44,123 nt of DNA from Monoraphidium neglectum (GCF_000611645.1 NW_014013542.1:1-44123); one strand, 5' to 3'. Positions 32,601 to 43,915 are shown, counted from the first letter of the stretch. Translations and numbers: made by a program. The notes: a model not told the origin generated them from the letters alone.

Positions 32601-33200
32601 GCAGGGGCGAGACAGGGCAGGGGTTGAGGCAGGGGTTTAGAGCTGCGGCAGCTGCACGCGGAGGGGCGCCCTGTCAGCCGGGCTGGGCGGAATCCAGCGC
32701 CAGAGCGCATCGTCTGGGCGGCAGGATAATGTGTGCGGTGCGCCGGCCGCTGGCCCTGCGCCACCGCCCCGCCCGCCGCGCCCAGCCGCCGGCGCGGCTC
32801 ATGCTTACCCCCGCTACCCACACACGCACACGCGCAGCGCCCAGCTGCTGCGGCTGCGGCCGGCGGCGGTCGTCGCGTCGCTGTGCGAGGCGGCGTGCCA
32901 CCTGGAGAGCAGCATCGCATCTCATTGCTCGTTCATCTTATCAGAGCTCGAATCAGAGGCGGCTGGCGTCACTGGCAGCAGCCCCCCGGGCGACGCCGGG
33001 GGTCCCGGGAGCCGGGGCGACGCGGAGGCGTCGGGGGCGGCGGCCGCGGCGGCGCAGCCGCAGCGGGTGCTGCCTCGGCTGGCGGTGCGGCTGGCGCGGC
33101 TGGGTTACGTAGTGCACGTGCGCTGCGCGGCTGCGGCGGCGGCGCAAGGGGGCAACGGCAGTGCTGTGCAGGCGGGGCAGCAGCAGCAGCAGCAGCAGCA

Positions 33201-33234
<34 letters not shown>

Positions 33235-33362
33235 CCCCAGCAGGGGCAGCAGGGGCAAGAGGTGCATAACGATATCAAAGCCAGGCAGCCGCCGGGGCAG
33301 CCGCAATCAAAGCCGCAGCCAGGACAGCAGCAGCACGGCGAGCCGCCGCCGATGGCCGTGGC

Positions 33363-33412
<50 letters not shown>

Positions 33413-34182
33413 CGCCCAACGCACCCCAGCAGCAGCCCGTCGCAGCCGCCGCCGCCGCCCCGGCGCCGCCGGGGCGCCACGCGTTTTTGGTGGTGCAGCA
33501 ACCGGACGAGCTGGCGTCGGCGATAGTGGTGGACCCGGAATTCGCCGCGCACTTTGCGCTGCCCTCTGCCGACCAGCGCTACCAAGACGTTATTGCCGCG
33601 CTGCCCCGCGTGCTGGTGATTCAGGTGCTCGCGAACCCCACCCCCCACGGGCCCGCCTGCTGCTTTGACAGGCTCCGCCTGTCCGGCGCGGCAAGCAGGT
33701 TGCAGCCGTGATGAATTCCGCAGGCTAGATCTCTCTCAACGCGTGGCCTGGCTGCGCACCTCAGCTATGACCCCGTCTCAAGCCGCGCACATCTGGGCAC
33801 AGCGGGGACGCGTGCTTCGCTCCCGTGTCTCTTCGCCGCTGCTGGGGTGAATCTCACACCCCTCTCCCCTGTTGTGGTGTTTGGAAGTGGCAAAGGAAAC
33901 CGCCAAACCGCCCCTGCGCGCAACACACAGGAGTCGCGCCTCTTCTTCCTAATCGAGGCCCTCTGCTCGGAGATGGGCGCCGCCTTCGAAGCCCTGGGGC
34001 GCCCGCTCCCGCCCTGGCGCTGCCTCGACCCCGTCGTCGCCAGGTGGCAGCCACGGCGCTTTGTGGATGTCCCGGTGGGAGACCCATTGGAGGGCGCAGC
34101 CCGCGGGCGCGCGTCGCTGGCAGGCGGGGACGCGGGCGTGTCGGCGCTGGCAGAGGCGCTCGCGGCGCACGGCATCTGCTGA
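29696..34182 (+). CDS. Leucine-rich-repeat protein fused to a PDDEXK_6 (DUF506) domain
   Basis: Exons: an open 5' exon (frame open from 29696) to 30414, then 30646-30761, 31338-31502, 31877-32015, 32329-32535, 32838-33624 and 33931-34182; all junctions match in phase. The open 5' exon has no in-frame ATG, so at least one upstream exon is missing. A long Ala/Gly/Gln-rich head leads into LRR (ribonuclease-inhibitor type) repeats such as VATLSGNRIGDDGAELLAGG, LDLSSNKIGDAGALAIAQAL and LKKVHLAGNGIGAAQLKVVA. Next comes a Ser/Gly linker and ELTDSEDMLS. The C-terminal part has LARLGYVVHVRC, a Gln-rich insert, VVDPEFAAHFALPSADQRY, then SEMGAAFEALGRPLPPWRC and LDPVVARW, the PDDEXK_6 pattern. That family (plants and algae) has a predicted nuclease-like fold of unknown function and is normally not joined to LRRs. 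The LRR-to-linker splice (32015/32329, GTGAGC donor) is what makes it one gene. Confidence 0.8.
31075..31296. other. Assembly gap (222 N)
   Basis: The gap lies wholly inside the intron between 30761 and 31338 of the LRR gene. The flanking exons join in phase as NRIGDDGAELLAGGL, so no coding sequence needs to be missing. The base run just before it (31038-31074) is C-rich and repetitive, which may have stopped the assembly. Confidence 0.99.
33178..33233 (+). repeat. CAG tract (poly-Gln) in the PDDEXK_6 region
   Basis: About 18 CAG codons with one GAG, inserted between LARLGYVVHVRC and the VVDPEF segment of the PDDEXK_6 domain. Confidence 0.95.
33364..33411 (+). repeat. Pure CAG tract, 16 units, in the PDDEXK_6 region
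   Basis: Sixteen uninterrupted CAG codons, the second Gln insert within the same domain, about 20 codons before the conserved GRHAFLVV strand. Confidence 0.95.
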
Positions 34183-35947
34183 TGGGGGCGCGCGTGTGCG
34201 CGCGCGTCGCGCGGCGTCGGCGGGGCCTTTCGTCGCTGCCGTGCGCGCGCCGGCCGCGGGCCAGGGTGGCAGACGCTGTGCTGGACCTTGCTAAATCTTT
34301 TACCTTCTCTTTGCCTGTTATCTCATTCATTATACAGCTGTGACCGGTTGTGTTTCGAGGTCGTTTTTCTTTTGTGCAGCGCCAGCCACGAGGTCACCGC
34401 CGGCGCTCGCAGGCCGCAGGGGCCTCCGCAGGCGCACCCACGCCGCCAAGGCGCTCGGAGCCGCTTCGAACAAGGGGCGTGCCGCGCGAGCTCGCGTCCC
34501 CCCTTGCCAGCCGCACGGGCGCGCGCGAATCCAGGTGGCTACGCCGTGTCTGGTGGTGTTGCTGTGCGCTTGCTCACCACCGCGTTCAGAGGTGCTGCTG
34601 CGCTGTCCTTGCGCATGCATTGACGTTCTGGCTTGGCCCCCAGGCTCGAACGGCGCGAGTGCGTATGCAACCGCCGCGCATTCTCGCTCGGCCCCAGCGG
34701 GCAGCCGAGGGTCAGCTGCATGGGCGGCCTGTTGGCAGCGTGGCCGCGTGACATAGCCGAGCGTGCGCAACTGCCCGTCCGCTGGGCTGCTCGCGACGCT
34801 AATGGTGCGGGGCTATGTTTTCTCGGCTCGGTAATGCAGGATGCCTTGTTTTCCCTTATTTCGTGCTGCCGCCCAACACAAGCTGAAGTCACAGCAAGCA
34901 CCCAAAGTTCCTTCAAGCCAATCCAAGAGCTGCCAGAGTGTTACACTATGCACGCTCTACGCCTCTCGTAATGTCTGTGTGATGTGTCAGGACAGCTGCC
35001 ACGTGGCTTGACAATACGGGCATGACCTTCATTATGCCAACCGCTCGATCCATCTTGTCCACCGGTGAGGTTTCCGGCTCGCCTGATGTACACACAGGTG
35101 CAGTCCTCAAGGTGACTGGCACATGCGCACGCACCACTGGCAGCAATCACATGCAGCTCTGAATCCAAGGCCCCTGTCGCCAACGGCACACGCTTCACAG
35201 AAGGGCGCAGCCGAAACAAGAGCGGAACGCCGCGGCAACAGAGGCACTGCATGCGCAGCCCACCAGGCGCTCTCTTTGCAGTTTGTGGCAGCACATGCGA
35301 GCAAGCAAGCAGACGGTAGTGGCCGCCCTACCAACAGCCGCGGGTCGTGGGGCGGCATCAAGCGAACCGCCGAACTCCGGGCCCCCTTGTGTACGCGACG
35401 CACGCTCCAATTGATTTGCGATGCCCGGCAGAAAAGGCTCTCCAATGCAGCGCCAGCCACAGCGCAGCGCCAACTGAGCGGCCGCGGCTGCCATGGCAGC
35501 TGTCAGACGAACGCAACATGGACAGCACGCACGGTTTGGGGCACAGACCATCTACACGCCCAGTCAACATATTCTCTGCGGCACGCACAGCAACAAACCG
35601 GCTTTTGCAGGGCTCGGGGCGCAGCGGCCGGGTTGGGGAAGACAGGGGCCTTCATTTATGGTGTGACTCACTGAGGGCAAATGGGCTTCCGCCCCCTCAG
35701 TGCTGGCAACTATAGCAGCCTTCCACGCCACCTTCAGCCGTGTACGGCAGGCGTGCAGCATAACGCGCTCCGCTCAAAGTTTAAGGTAGCCCGGCATCGC
35801 CCCTTGAGGCCGCACGTCTCCATGCGCAGCCGCTCGCGGCTGCGAAAGCAGCATTTCGCTCTCGCCTGCAGCGAGGGCCTGCCGGAAGACTGTTCACTCG
35901 CAGCAGCCCAGAAAAGTCCCCTCGTGGCGGCAGGCCCCCTCGACCAT
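34183..35947. other. Intergenic region; no gene recognised
   Basis: Lies between two converging genes (LRR-PDDEXK_6 plus, CGLD27 minus). The first 600 bases are GC-rich and carry Arg/Ala-rich open frames (for example 34340-34756) without any family motif; alternative 3' exons of the LRR gene are possible there. From about 34800 the composition is more balanced and looks non-coding. No RNA gene or repeat noted. Confidence 0.4.
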
Positions 35948-38587
35948 CTACTTGAAATCAAAAAACTTGGGGCAGTTGGCGCCGCCGGCGGCGGCGCGCA
36001 GCACGCGGTCCGCACAGTAACCCGGCGCGTTCCCCATCGCCGCCGCCATCGCCGCCGCCTCCTCGGCCGCCAGCTGGTCGTCTGCGAGGTGTGAAGCAGG
36101 CGGCCACAAGGTGAATGGCGGCGCAGCCGCGGGATGGGAGGCAGAGGTGCACGAGAAACTCACGCAGGAGGCTGTCAGGCGGCACCATGCCGCAAACACA
36201 CGTCTCGGCTCATCTGTCCGCTTGTACGCGACAAGCATGGGAGGAACACTCGGTGCATGCCTTGACTAGGGCCCGCGGCAAGGTTCGACCTTTCTGGCTG
36301 CTCGACGTCCATTGGCGACGTGCAAGGCACCCCTTCCAGGCCCGTTTTCCACCCGACCCCTGACTCGCCCCACAGGCAATCCCTGGACCTCAGCCCAGCC
36401 ACCCACCCCCTGCAAGCTGGCTCAAGTCCGTGACGCGCTTCGAGTAGATGACACCAGATGATGTCACCTGGCGCGGCCCCCTGTTGGAGCCACGACCTGG
36501 GGCACACGCGGCCATAAGAGGAGGTGGGGAGGGAGCGAGACTGGACGTCCTGGCAGACACAGCCCGACACGTTCACGGCAACGCCAGGCCCGCCACAGCA
36601 GGTGCCAACCGCTGCAGCGATTGGCAGGGACACGTGCGACAGGAGGCCTCTTATACACCATGTCTGTCCCTCACACAGGTCGGCTGGTTGCTGCCTTTCT
36701 GCTCTGCTGGCCTCTCTCAACCCCTTGAATCAACAGCGACCGGCTGGATCAAGGCAAGGCGCACTGCTGCTGGCGCACCCACCGTAGACCCCGTCCTCGT
36801 CAGAGTGCGCCTTGATGAGGCCACTCAGGAGGAGGGTGGCCGCCAGCAGCAGCACAGCGCTGCCCACCAGCGTGCTCTTGAGCTTGGCCAGCACAGGGCG
36901 GACCTGGGGCGGGGAGCCATTGGGTTGAGGGCGGGTGACGAGGCGTTACGCGAGGCGTTCCGCGCGGCGCCGCTGCGTGGAATTCACGATGCAGGCGCTG
37001 AGCCGCGGCCTGCGGGGCCCGCCGGCGCCGGCAACACGGCGGCCAGCCGCGGGGCCGGCGCCGCTGCAGCCGCGGGCGAGTAAGCCGCAGCCAGCTGCGC
37101 CGCCTATTTTCCTGGCCGCACCTGGTAAGTGCCGAGCAGCCTGTCGCGCCCCAGGATCTCCGGAGGCTTCACAAACAGCTGCCCGTCGTACCAACCCTGC
37201 GGCGGCGGGGACGAATAGCGAGGCCCGGAGCTGTCGGCGACGCGCGCAGTGGTGGGGCGCACGACACGTGTGTTGCAGCCACGTGCCGCTTGCCTTGTCT
37301 CACCAGGCAGCACCCAATCTACACAGCCCTGCACCAACCGCCGCTCAGGCGACTCACGACTGCGTCGCGGAATCGCGCGACCAGCCGAGCGCCGGCCTCA
37401 CCTCAAACCCCCTGCGACACATACACAAACACACACACACACACAGGCGTGAACACGAGGCGCTGCGCGCACCGTCTCCTCATACGGCACCGCCGCGCTG
37501 AACAGCCGGTCCCCCACGTACTTCCAGCCGAGGTAGATGCGGATGCACGCGATCGACACCACCACCAGCGACCCCACCGCCGCGCTGAGCACGAACTCGG
37601 CCGGCTGCGGGGCGCGTGAGGGGCCGCGCGGCGCGGTGAGCGGCTGTGCTGTGGGGGTAGCTGCTGACGGCTTTGAGGAGGGCCGGCAGAGTGAGGGGGA
37701 GAGGGCGAAAGGCTGGAGGCCTGCTGCAAGGCCCGCTGCGCTGCCTCAATTGCCGCCGCCTCCCTGATACAAGCTAGCAACTCTGCCCCCTAGGATGAGC
37801 GCCACGCTTGCGGCAGCATCCCTTCCGCAAGCTGGAAGCCCGGCAGCGGCGCAGCAGCAGTGCTTGCGCCACCGACGCGCGCGGATGGCGGCAAGCTTGC
37901 GTGGCGCGCGATCGCCCTCACGTCTTTGGCCGGGTCGAACGTGACGTAGGAGATGGGACCCCCTACGACTGCGAAGAAGAAGCCGAAGAGCGTAGCGAGC
38001 TTTTTGATGTAGTCCCCCTGCTCCAGGGTGGCCTGCGATAGAAGGCGGGGGCGCGGGGCGGGCGTGCCCGGGGGCAGGGGCCGGAGCGTGCTCCTGGCTA
38101 TGTAGAGATAAGAAGCGCGGTGCCATCGTGCTAACAAAACCAAATGGGGCCAAGCTGCGAATGCCGTGCGGGGGCCGAGCGACGGCGGAAACTAGTGCGT
38201 CGCCATGACACCGCCAGCCCGATCAGCGGCCAGACGGCCCTGGCAACGCACCCACGAGTAGAGCCAGGCCTCCTTGAGCTGCGCCAGCTCGTTCACGGGC
38301 CGCTGCTCCTTGGGCACGGCAATCTCCAGTTCCTGGAGTGCCGTCTGCGTCTGCTGCTGCTGCTCTCGCCGCGACGAGCGCGCCGCGACCACCGATGCGC
38401 CACGGCTCGTGCTGCTGCTGTCATGCCCGCTGTGGCGCCGCTGCTGCCAGTCCGCTGCCCGCGCTACCCGTGCTAAAATCACTGGGTACCCATATGCCCT
38501 GCACAGAGGAACCGTCCCGCGTGCCAATGATAGGCCCCCCTGCGGTGCCCCCGATGCAATGGCCTTCATCGCACGTCGTGTGAGCAA
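35948..38587 (-). CDS. CGLD27: CGLD27 (DUF1230, Ycf36-related) plastid membrane protein
   Basis: Conserved in the green lineage and diatoms; the Arabidopsis member has been linked to iron-deficiency responses in the chloroplast. Minus-strand exons 38587-38252, 38032-37922, 37604-37473, 37196-37122, 36903-36783 and 36081-35948 join in phase to 302 aa. The leader (MLTRRAMKAIASGAPQGG and a Ser/Arg-rich stretch to about residue 75) looks like a plastid transit peptide. The domain then reads VPKEQRPVNELAQLKEAWLY, a first span in LATLFGFFFAVVGGPISYVT, a second in GSLVVVSIACIRIYLGWKYV, the signature VGDRLFSAAVPYEET and WYDGQLFVKPPEILGRDRLL, then RPVLAKLKSTLVGSAVLLLA as a third span, and a short Cys-containing end (PGYCADRVL). 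Length and order fit the family. ATG at 38572 is an alternative start. Confidence 0.92.
37429..37445. repeat. (AC)n microsatellite
   Basis: About eight AC units in the CGLD27 intron between exons 3 and 4. On the minus (gene) strand it reads GT-rich, as in helicase intron 1. Confidence 0.9.
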
Positions 38588-38979
38588 GAGAGGCGCGCTA
38601 AAGTGTCCTCCCTTGGACTAGACGCGGCAGCAAGCTTCTCAGCCACATGAGCCAGATGTGATGGTGCCGGGCAGCTTCTGTGGCTAGCGATGACTTCCTC
38701 CGAAGTTGTGCCCATACGGTGATGGAAACCAGCTTCTCATTCGTGCAATTTGTGATGCTGACCTTGTATCTGCAGGCAGTGCTTGGAGATCAGCGCGACA
38801 AGATCGGCGTGCATTTCAAAAGCAACAGCTGGGAGGGCTACATTACAGCTGTTAGGTGCCTGCGAGTTCATTTTCTTTGGTCTGGCTGAAGAAAGCGCCT
38901 TTTTGAGCTCTGGTGGCCAGCACGCCGTTCCTGGAGCAGCACTGCCTGCACGCGCTCTTGCTGCGGGCGTCGGCCCACC
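38588..38979. promoter_or_regulatory. Short divergent spacer between CGLD27 and FOR20
   Basis: Only 392 bases separate the two start codons, so both core promoters and 5' UTRs must fit here. No TATA box or known element is evident; no coding exon is needed in it. Confidence 0.45.
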
Positions 38980-40496
38980 ATGGCGGCGTCCTCCTCTGTG
39001 GCAGAGCTCAAGGATGCTCTAAAGGTAAAAGTGACTAGCATCAATTAACACACGCTTTGTCATCCCCGAGCGCACCACATCCGGCTGACAGACAGCAGCC
39101 CAAAACGGGCCAAGCGCGTCTCAGGAAAAACCGTCTACGCCTGGAGTGCCAACGAGCAACAGCCCAGCACACCTTCCTGGCCTGCTGCGTTGGCCCTATC
39201 TGTTTTGACGCTGCAGGACGCGATGGAGCGCAATGGCGGACTGCGCAAGCTGCAGGCGCACGCGCGCGCCGAGGCATACCGCGCCCTGAGCGCTGCGGAG
39301 GTGCGCAACGCTGAATCCTTGCGTCGGACGCCTCTTCAGGCGCACGGGCCGTCCAAGAAACGGCCACAGCGGCGTGCTCCTTGGTGCGGCAACCGTGAAG
39401 CAGCGCCGCCCCCGCCGCCGCATTCCTGCGGCACGCTCCGCAGGATGCGCTGCGGCCGGAGCCCAGCAGCGAGACTCTCCTAGTCAACGAGCTGATTCGA
39501 GAGTACCTCATTTTCAACGGGCTGCGGTGCGCACCAGCAAGGCGCGGCGCGGCCAGGCGCCCTGTCGCCGCAGCATCGCAGCCAGGGGCCGTGCCAGGGG
39601 CGGCAGGCGCTCAGCGCGCGGCCTGTCACCCCTGCTGCTGGTAGCCGTGTTGGTTTTTGCAGCGCAGGTCTCTTCAACCAGTCCTCTCGCACCTCCTTGC
39701 TTTTTGCCACAAACCTGTCGCTCATTCAAGATCACCCATACCACGTCCCACCCTCTGTGGCAGGGAAACTCTCTCCGTATTCTTGCCAGGTGTGCGCGCA
39801 CCGCCACCTCGCCTTCATTCTTGCATCGCTCGTTCCATCAGCTGCGCTGTTTGAGGCGGTCCCCTCCTCGCATCAATGCATGACACTATGTTCCATCAAC
39901 GCTCGGCTTGCAGAGAGCGGCCAGCCGGCCAGCCGGCCTTTCGACCGCTCTTTCCTGGTGAGTCGCAGCCACGGAGATAGCAACTCGTGTAGCCGCGCAA
40001 CAGCCGCCATCGTCACCGGCATCGCGCCTGGAGGCAGCCCTTTGCCAAAAACGCGCATGCCTGCGCCGTCCACCCACGCAGTCGCAGCAGCTCAACCTGG
40101 CCCACACGCCCCACAGCGCCAAAGTGTGAGTGTGGGGCTTGCACACAGGCACAGTGCTCTCATCTTTTTGTGCTGCGCTTCTGGCTCGTGCAAGCTTGCT
40201 GTTGGTCCTATTTTGTCCCACAGCTCACCATGCACCTTGCTCTGTTTCGCAGGCCGCTGCTGTATTCGCTGGTGGCGGCACGTCAGCAAGAGGGCCTCGC
40301 CGCCTCGCCCTCGCCGCAGCACAACTGGGCGCCGCCCAGCAGCCCGCTGCGCAGCGCGGCGGCGCGCCCCGCGGGCGCGGCGGCGGAGGTCGCGGGGCCG
40401 GGGGCGGGGTTGGCAGACGGGGTGGTCAATGGGCTGCGAGCAGCGGTTGGAGACGCAGCTGTGGCGGCCATGCAGCGACAAGACTACCACGGCTGA
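38980..40496 (+). CDS. FOR20: FOR20/CEP20 (FOPNL) homologue, LisH-domain centriole protein, 189 aa
   Basis: FOR20 proteins sit at centrioles, basal bodies and centriolar satellites and are needed for cilium assembly and basal-body docking. Seven exons join in phase: 38980-39024, 39217-39300, 39444-39526, 39764-39789, 39914-39957, 40082-40125 and 40253-40496, giving exactly 189 codons plus stop. The order matches the family: VAELKDALK; DAMERNGGLRKLQAHARAEA with YRALS; the LisH motif SETLLVNELIREYLIFNGLR followed by ETLSVFLPESGQP; FDRSFL; and IPLLY-like VPLLYSLVAARQQ. A low-complexity Ala/Pro tail follows. Exon 4 has only 26 bases and would be missed by most gene finders. The length is close to animal FOR20. 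Start at 38980 gives a clean family-type N-terminus. Paralogous families with the same N-terminal plan (FOP, TONNEAU1) are larger or lack the PLLY part. Confidence 0.92.
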
Positions 40497-40926
40497 CCTG
40501 TGCGCCAGTGACAACAATATGATGACTGATGCTTTCTCTGATCAATTTGCCGGCAATCATGCCTTGTCATTCCGTTTTTTGCTGTACATGCTTCTGTATG
40601 ACGAAGGACCCTGATTGCGTGCAAACACGTGCAAACAAAACCGAGCGAAATGTTACAAATGAAAGTGATCTACAATGGTGTGTGCGCATGCACAAGACGG
40701 TCGTTCAGGCATCAGCCCAGCAGCACGATTCCCAGTGTTCAGCATCCCAGACAGATGAGCATGACCCAGGCAGTGTACTCAATAACAAAATTTTGGCAGA
40801 GCACACTGCACCTGCTATTGTGAAATAGTGGTATTAGGCCCCTATACCTGCCCTCTGCTCAATACGACACGCAGTCCAGTGGCCGCACACAGCACACGCG
40901 CACCCCCCAGGCTGCACCGACTGCTG
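40497..40926. other. Convergent intergenic region
   Basis: Lies between the stop codons of FOR20 (plus) and the 229-aa protein (minus), so it holds both 3' UTRs. It is AT-richer than the exons. Nothing else seen. Confidence 0.5.
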
Positions 40927-42355
40927 TCACTCGACGCGGCGCCGGCGCGCTCCCCCAGCCTGTTCTGCCCCAGCAGCGTCCCGGCTCTCACTCTGCCTGC
41001 GCCCGCGGCGGACCTGCAGGCGCGCGGTTATCTCCGCCTCCTGCTCTTGGGACACCTGGTGCAGGATTCAGCAAAGGATGGCCGGACAGGCAGATGTCTG
41101 CAGCTGGCCCTCTGCTCAACGCAACACGCAGACCGGCAACCGCCCACAGCACACTCACACACTCCTGCACGCGGCTAGCTGGCTGGCTTGCAATAACAAC
41201 TTGCTGGTGCGCGTGCCCAGATGGCAGACGTCCCCCGGTCCTCGGCACATCCTGCTCCCATGCCGCATGCGCACAGCCCCAGAGCCCGGCTGCATGGTGC
41301 CGCCCAGGCCCGGCCCGGCCCGCATGCAGCCCTGTCAGAGGCTCACCGGCCTCCTCACAGCCCAGGGGTGGTTCTCTGGCAGCTCCACCTCCTCCAGGTC
41401 AAGCTTGAGGAACGCGCTGCGCAGCAATGGGGACGCCACGGCACGTGGTCGGCACTTGAGCAGCCGTACCCGGGCTGAATGAGAAGCTGGGCGATGCAGC
41501 CCTTGCGGCGTAGCTGCTTAGGGGTTGCTGGGCGCGTAATCCGCCAAACAACGCACTGCTGGGGGGTTGCCGGGCACCTCATCCGCCCTGCACTCGGCCC
41601 ACCTCTCCCGGCTGCGGCGCGCGCGGGCAGCTGCGATGGCCTCGTCGCTGAGCTCGTCGACCGCCACCATGTTGACATTACGCAGGACCTCTGTGCAAGG
41701 CCGGGTGAAGGAGCGCGGCAGGCCGGGGGGGGACGGCAAAAGCCGGGCGCGGGTTGCAAGGAGCGACCGGGGCCGCCATGGGGAGCCGACTGGAGCGCGC
41801 CCTGCGCATCTTCACCGCTCCGGCGGCCCCTGGCTATGCTCGTGGCGCATCTGCTGTGTGGCGGGGAGTGTGCCAGCTCGCATGATTGCCACACCTCACT
41901 GCAGCGCGCGCTGTGCATACACCAGCGCTCACCTCGCTCGAACGGATCACGGCTGCCGCCAAAGAACATCCTGCGTGCATGTGAGGATACTGTCAGGAGA
42001 GGGCGGCGGCAAAGCGGTGGTTGGGTGCACACGATTCACAGCCTGCATCGCACCGCTGCTTCATTCGTTTGAAAACGGCGAGCGCCACTGCAGCAGCAGC
42101 TAGTGCTGCAAGCGCCAGCGGGAGCCCCTTTGGCGTCTGCTTGCTCGTGACGGGAGGGCTGTCAACTATCCCTATCACGTGCTGCTGCTGGGTGGAGGAG
42201 TCTGTGCCGGCCGGGCTGGAGAGGGCCTGGACCGCGGGCCTGCTGCCGTGGCCCCGCCTCAACGACCTTGCGCGCTGCACGCTGCTGCGACTGACGCTGT
42301 TTTGAGCTCGATCGCGAGCCCTTGGCGCGGTGTGGGGCGGCTGGGCGTGCAACAT
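40927..42355 (-). CDS. Plastid-type single-span membrane protein, 229 aa, family not recognised
   Basis: Minus-strand exons 42355-42054, 41970-41933, 41690-41578, 41454-41347 and 41055-40927 join in phase, giving 229 codons plus stop. The first 65 residues (MLHAQPPHTAPRARDRAQNS onward) are Arg/Ser-rich like a plastid transit peptide. One membrane span follows (LPLALAALAAAAVALAVFKR) with a basic flank. The soluble part shows conserved-looking blocks: MFFGGSRDPFER, VLRNVNMVAVDELSDEAIAA, LDLEEVELPENHPWAV and VSQEQEAEITARLQVRRG. The block spacing suggests a conserved small family in the green lineage, but I cannot name it. The splice before exon 4 (AAG acceptor at 41455-41457) is the least certain. 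FOR20 runs towards it from the left. Confidence 0.72.
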
Positions 42356-43915
42356 GGCGAGTTGTGATGGAGGACGGTCGGAACGGCTAAAGTTGCCTAT
42401 GCGTGACACAGGCTTTGTCTCACAGCCAATGCAAAACTTGGGACAAGGCGGGGGCTTGACGGACCGACAGATCACCACGGTATCCGATGCAGGAGAACAT
42501 CTGCCAAATACCACACAAGTTATTTGCGGCGCGTCGCCATACTGTGCTTGTTTGATCAAACCACCTCAACATACGGTAGATGATGCACCACAGCGCACTG
42601 CAAGCAGTGCGTCAGCACGCCAGGTCAAACGGGCCATTCAACAAAGGCAGACCAGCACGAGCAGCCCAGCATCCCATAGGTGTCAGCCCGTGCAACACAA
42701 CGCAACGTCCCTCTGTGCGCAACGCAAATTACAATCAAGCAAGTTCTTGTGCCAAGAAGCACGGCCGCCTGGCAACCATCCATGCGGGTCAATCATGCAA
42801 GTGCGGACAACTGCGGGCGCACGTGTTTGTGGCGGACGATGTTGAGTGGGCCGCAGACTGTCGATGCCGTCCAGGAAGTTTTGCTTGAGGGATGCGGTTT
42901 GCAAGAAAGCACAAGCTCCGTGGCTCCGCAGTTGACGGCCTCTCGTGTGCCGAAACACTGCATTCTGGTGCAGGAAGTCCTGATGTGGTCATGGAGCTGC
43001 ACATAGAGGGCTTTGAAACGTATGTTAGAGCTTCATAAAACGAGCCATGCTGCTTGGGTGACTCTGTCGGCAGCCAGCCTGTTGCGGTAATCTAGCCAGC
43101 CTTCTCTGCGTCATGAAAAATCCCACTAACCTGTCCTGCCTGGGGCTGCAGCTCCCCATGGGTTGAACACGAACGTGGGCTGGCGAGCTGGCAAATCAAT
43201 TTATTGAACAGATAACCCTGTGCTTGGCACCATACTCCAGCTCGACGCAAGCAGGTTGACCAGGCGTGTCGTACCTTCCCATGCCAGCTCAGGCTGTCAA
43301 CGCGGTACTCGCGTCACTGCGATTGCAACAACACCGGCTTGGTGGCAGCATGCTCCAACTACACATGTACGTTTGTTGCTGTCCTCACACAATTCAATAG
43401 TCGTGTCCTAGCTTTCATTCACGTGAACTGGTCAGAACCGCCGTCGTCGAGTCTGCGTATACGATCCCCACCACGCTGGCGCCCGCACCGCAAGCGTCCG
43501 TGTTCTGGGCGGGGCCTATGCCCCACCTGATTCCCAATTTTCCTCACGGTTAGAGGGGGCCGCAAGGTGAGCTTCGTGAGGCAGTGCTTGGGGTGGGGGG
43601 CAGTGATCTTGCGCGCTGACCGCTGCCTGTGGTCTTTTGCGCGACCATAATAATTATTGAGGGTTCTTCATGCGTTTTCCAGCCCCCAAGCCCCGAGAGG
43701 TGACTCGCGCCAAACTGCCCCGGTGTCCCGGGGTGCTGAAGTGGATGTCTTTCGTCAGCTCAGCGGCCCATTTGCCGTCTGTTTAGTCTCCAAAATCAAC
43801 TGCACGCGCTACTGCCACCCCGTCATCCCCAGGTTGGGGGCAGGTCCACGGCGCGGTCAGCCAGCCGGTCAACACAGCAGCCTCCGCACGCGCTGGCGCC
43901 GCCGTCGCCGTCGCC
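42356..43915. other. Intergenic region; no gene recognised
   Basis: Holds the upstream region of the minus-strand 229-aa gene and that of the plus-strand gene at the window end. Open frames are short and without motif. A short AT-rich patch lies at about 43645-43665. No tRNA, rRNA or repeat was identified. Confidence 0.4.

Noticed and set aside
33105..33419. Poly-Cys minus-strand open frame
   Set aside because: Complement of the CAG tracts in the PDDEXK_6 exon.
34340..34756. Arg/Ala/Cys-rich plus-strand open frames after the PDDEXK_6 stop
   Set aside because: Three overlapping frames are open at once, as expected in GC-rich DNA; no domain pattern and the preceding exon already ends with a full domain and stop codon.
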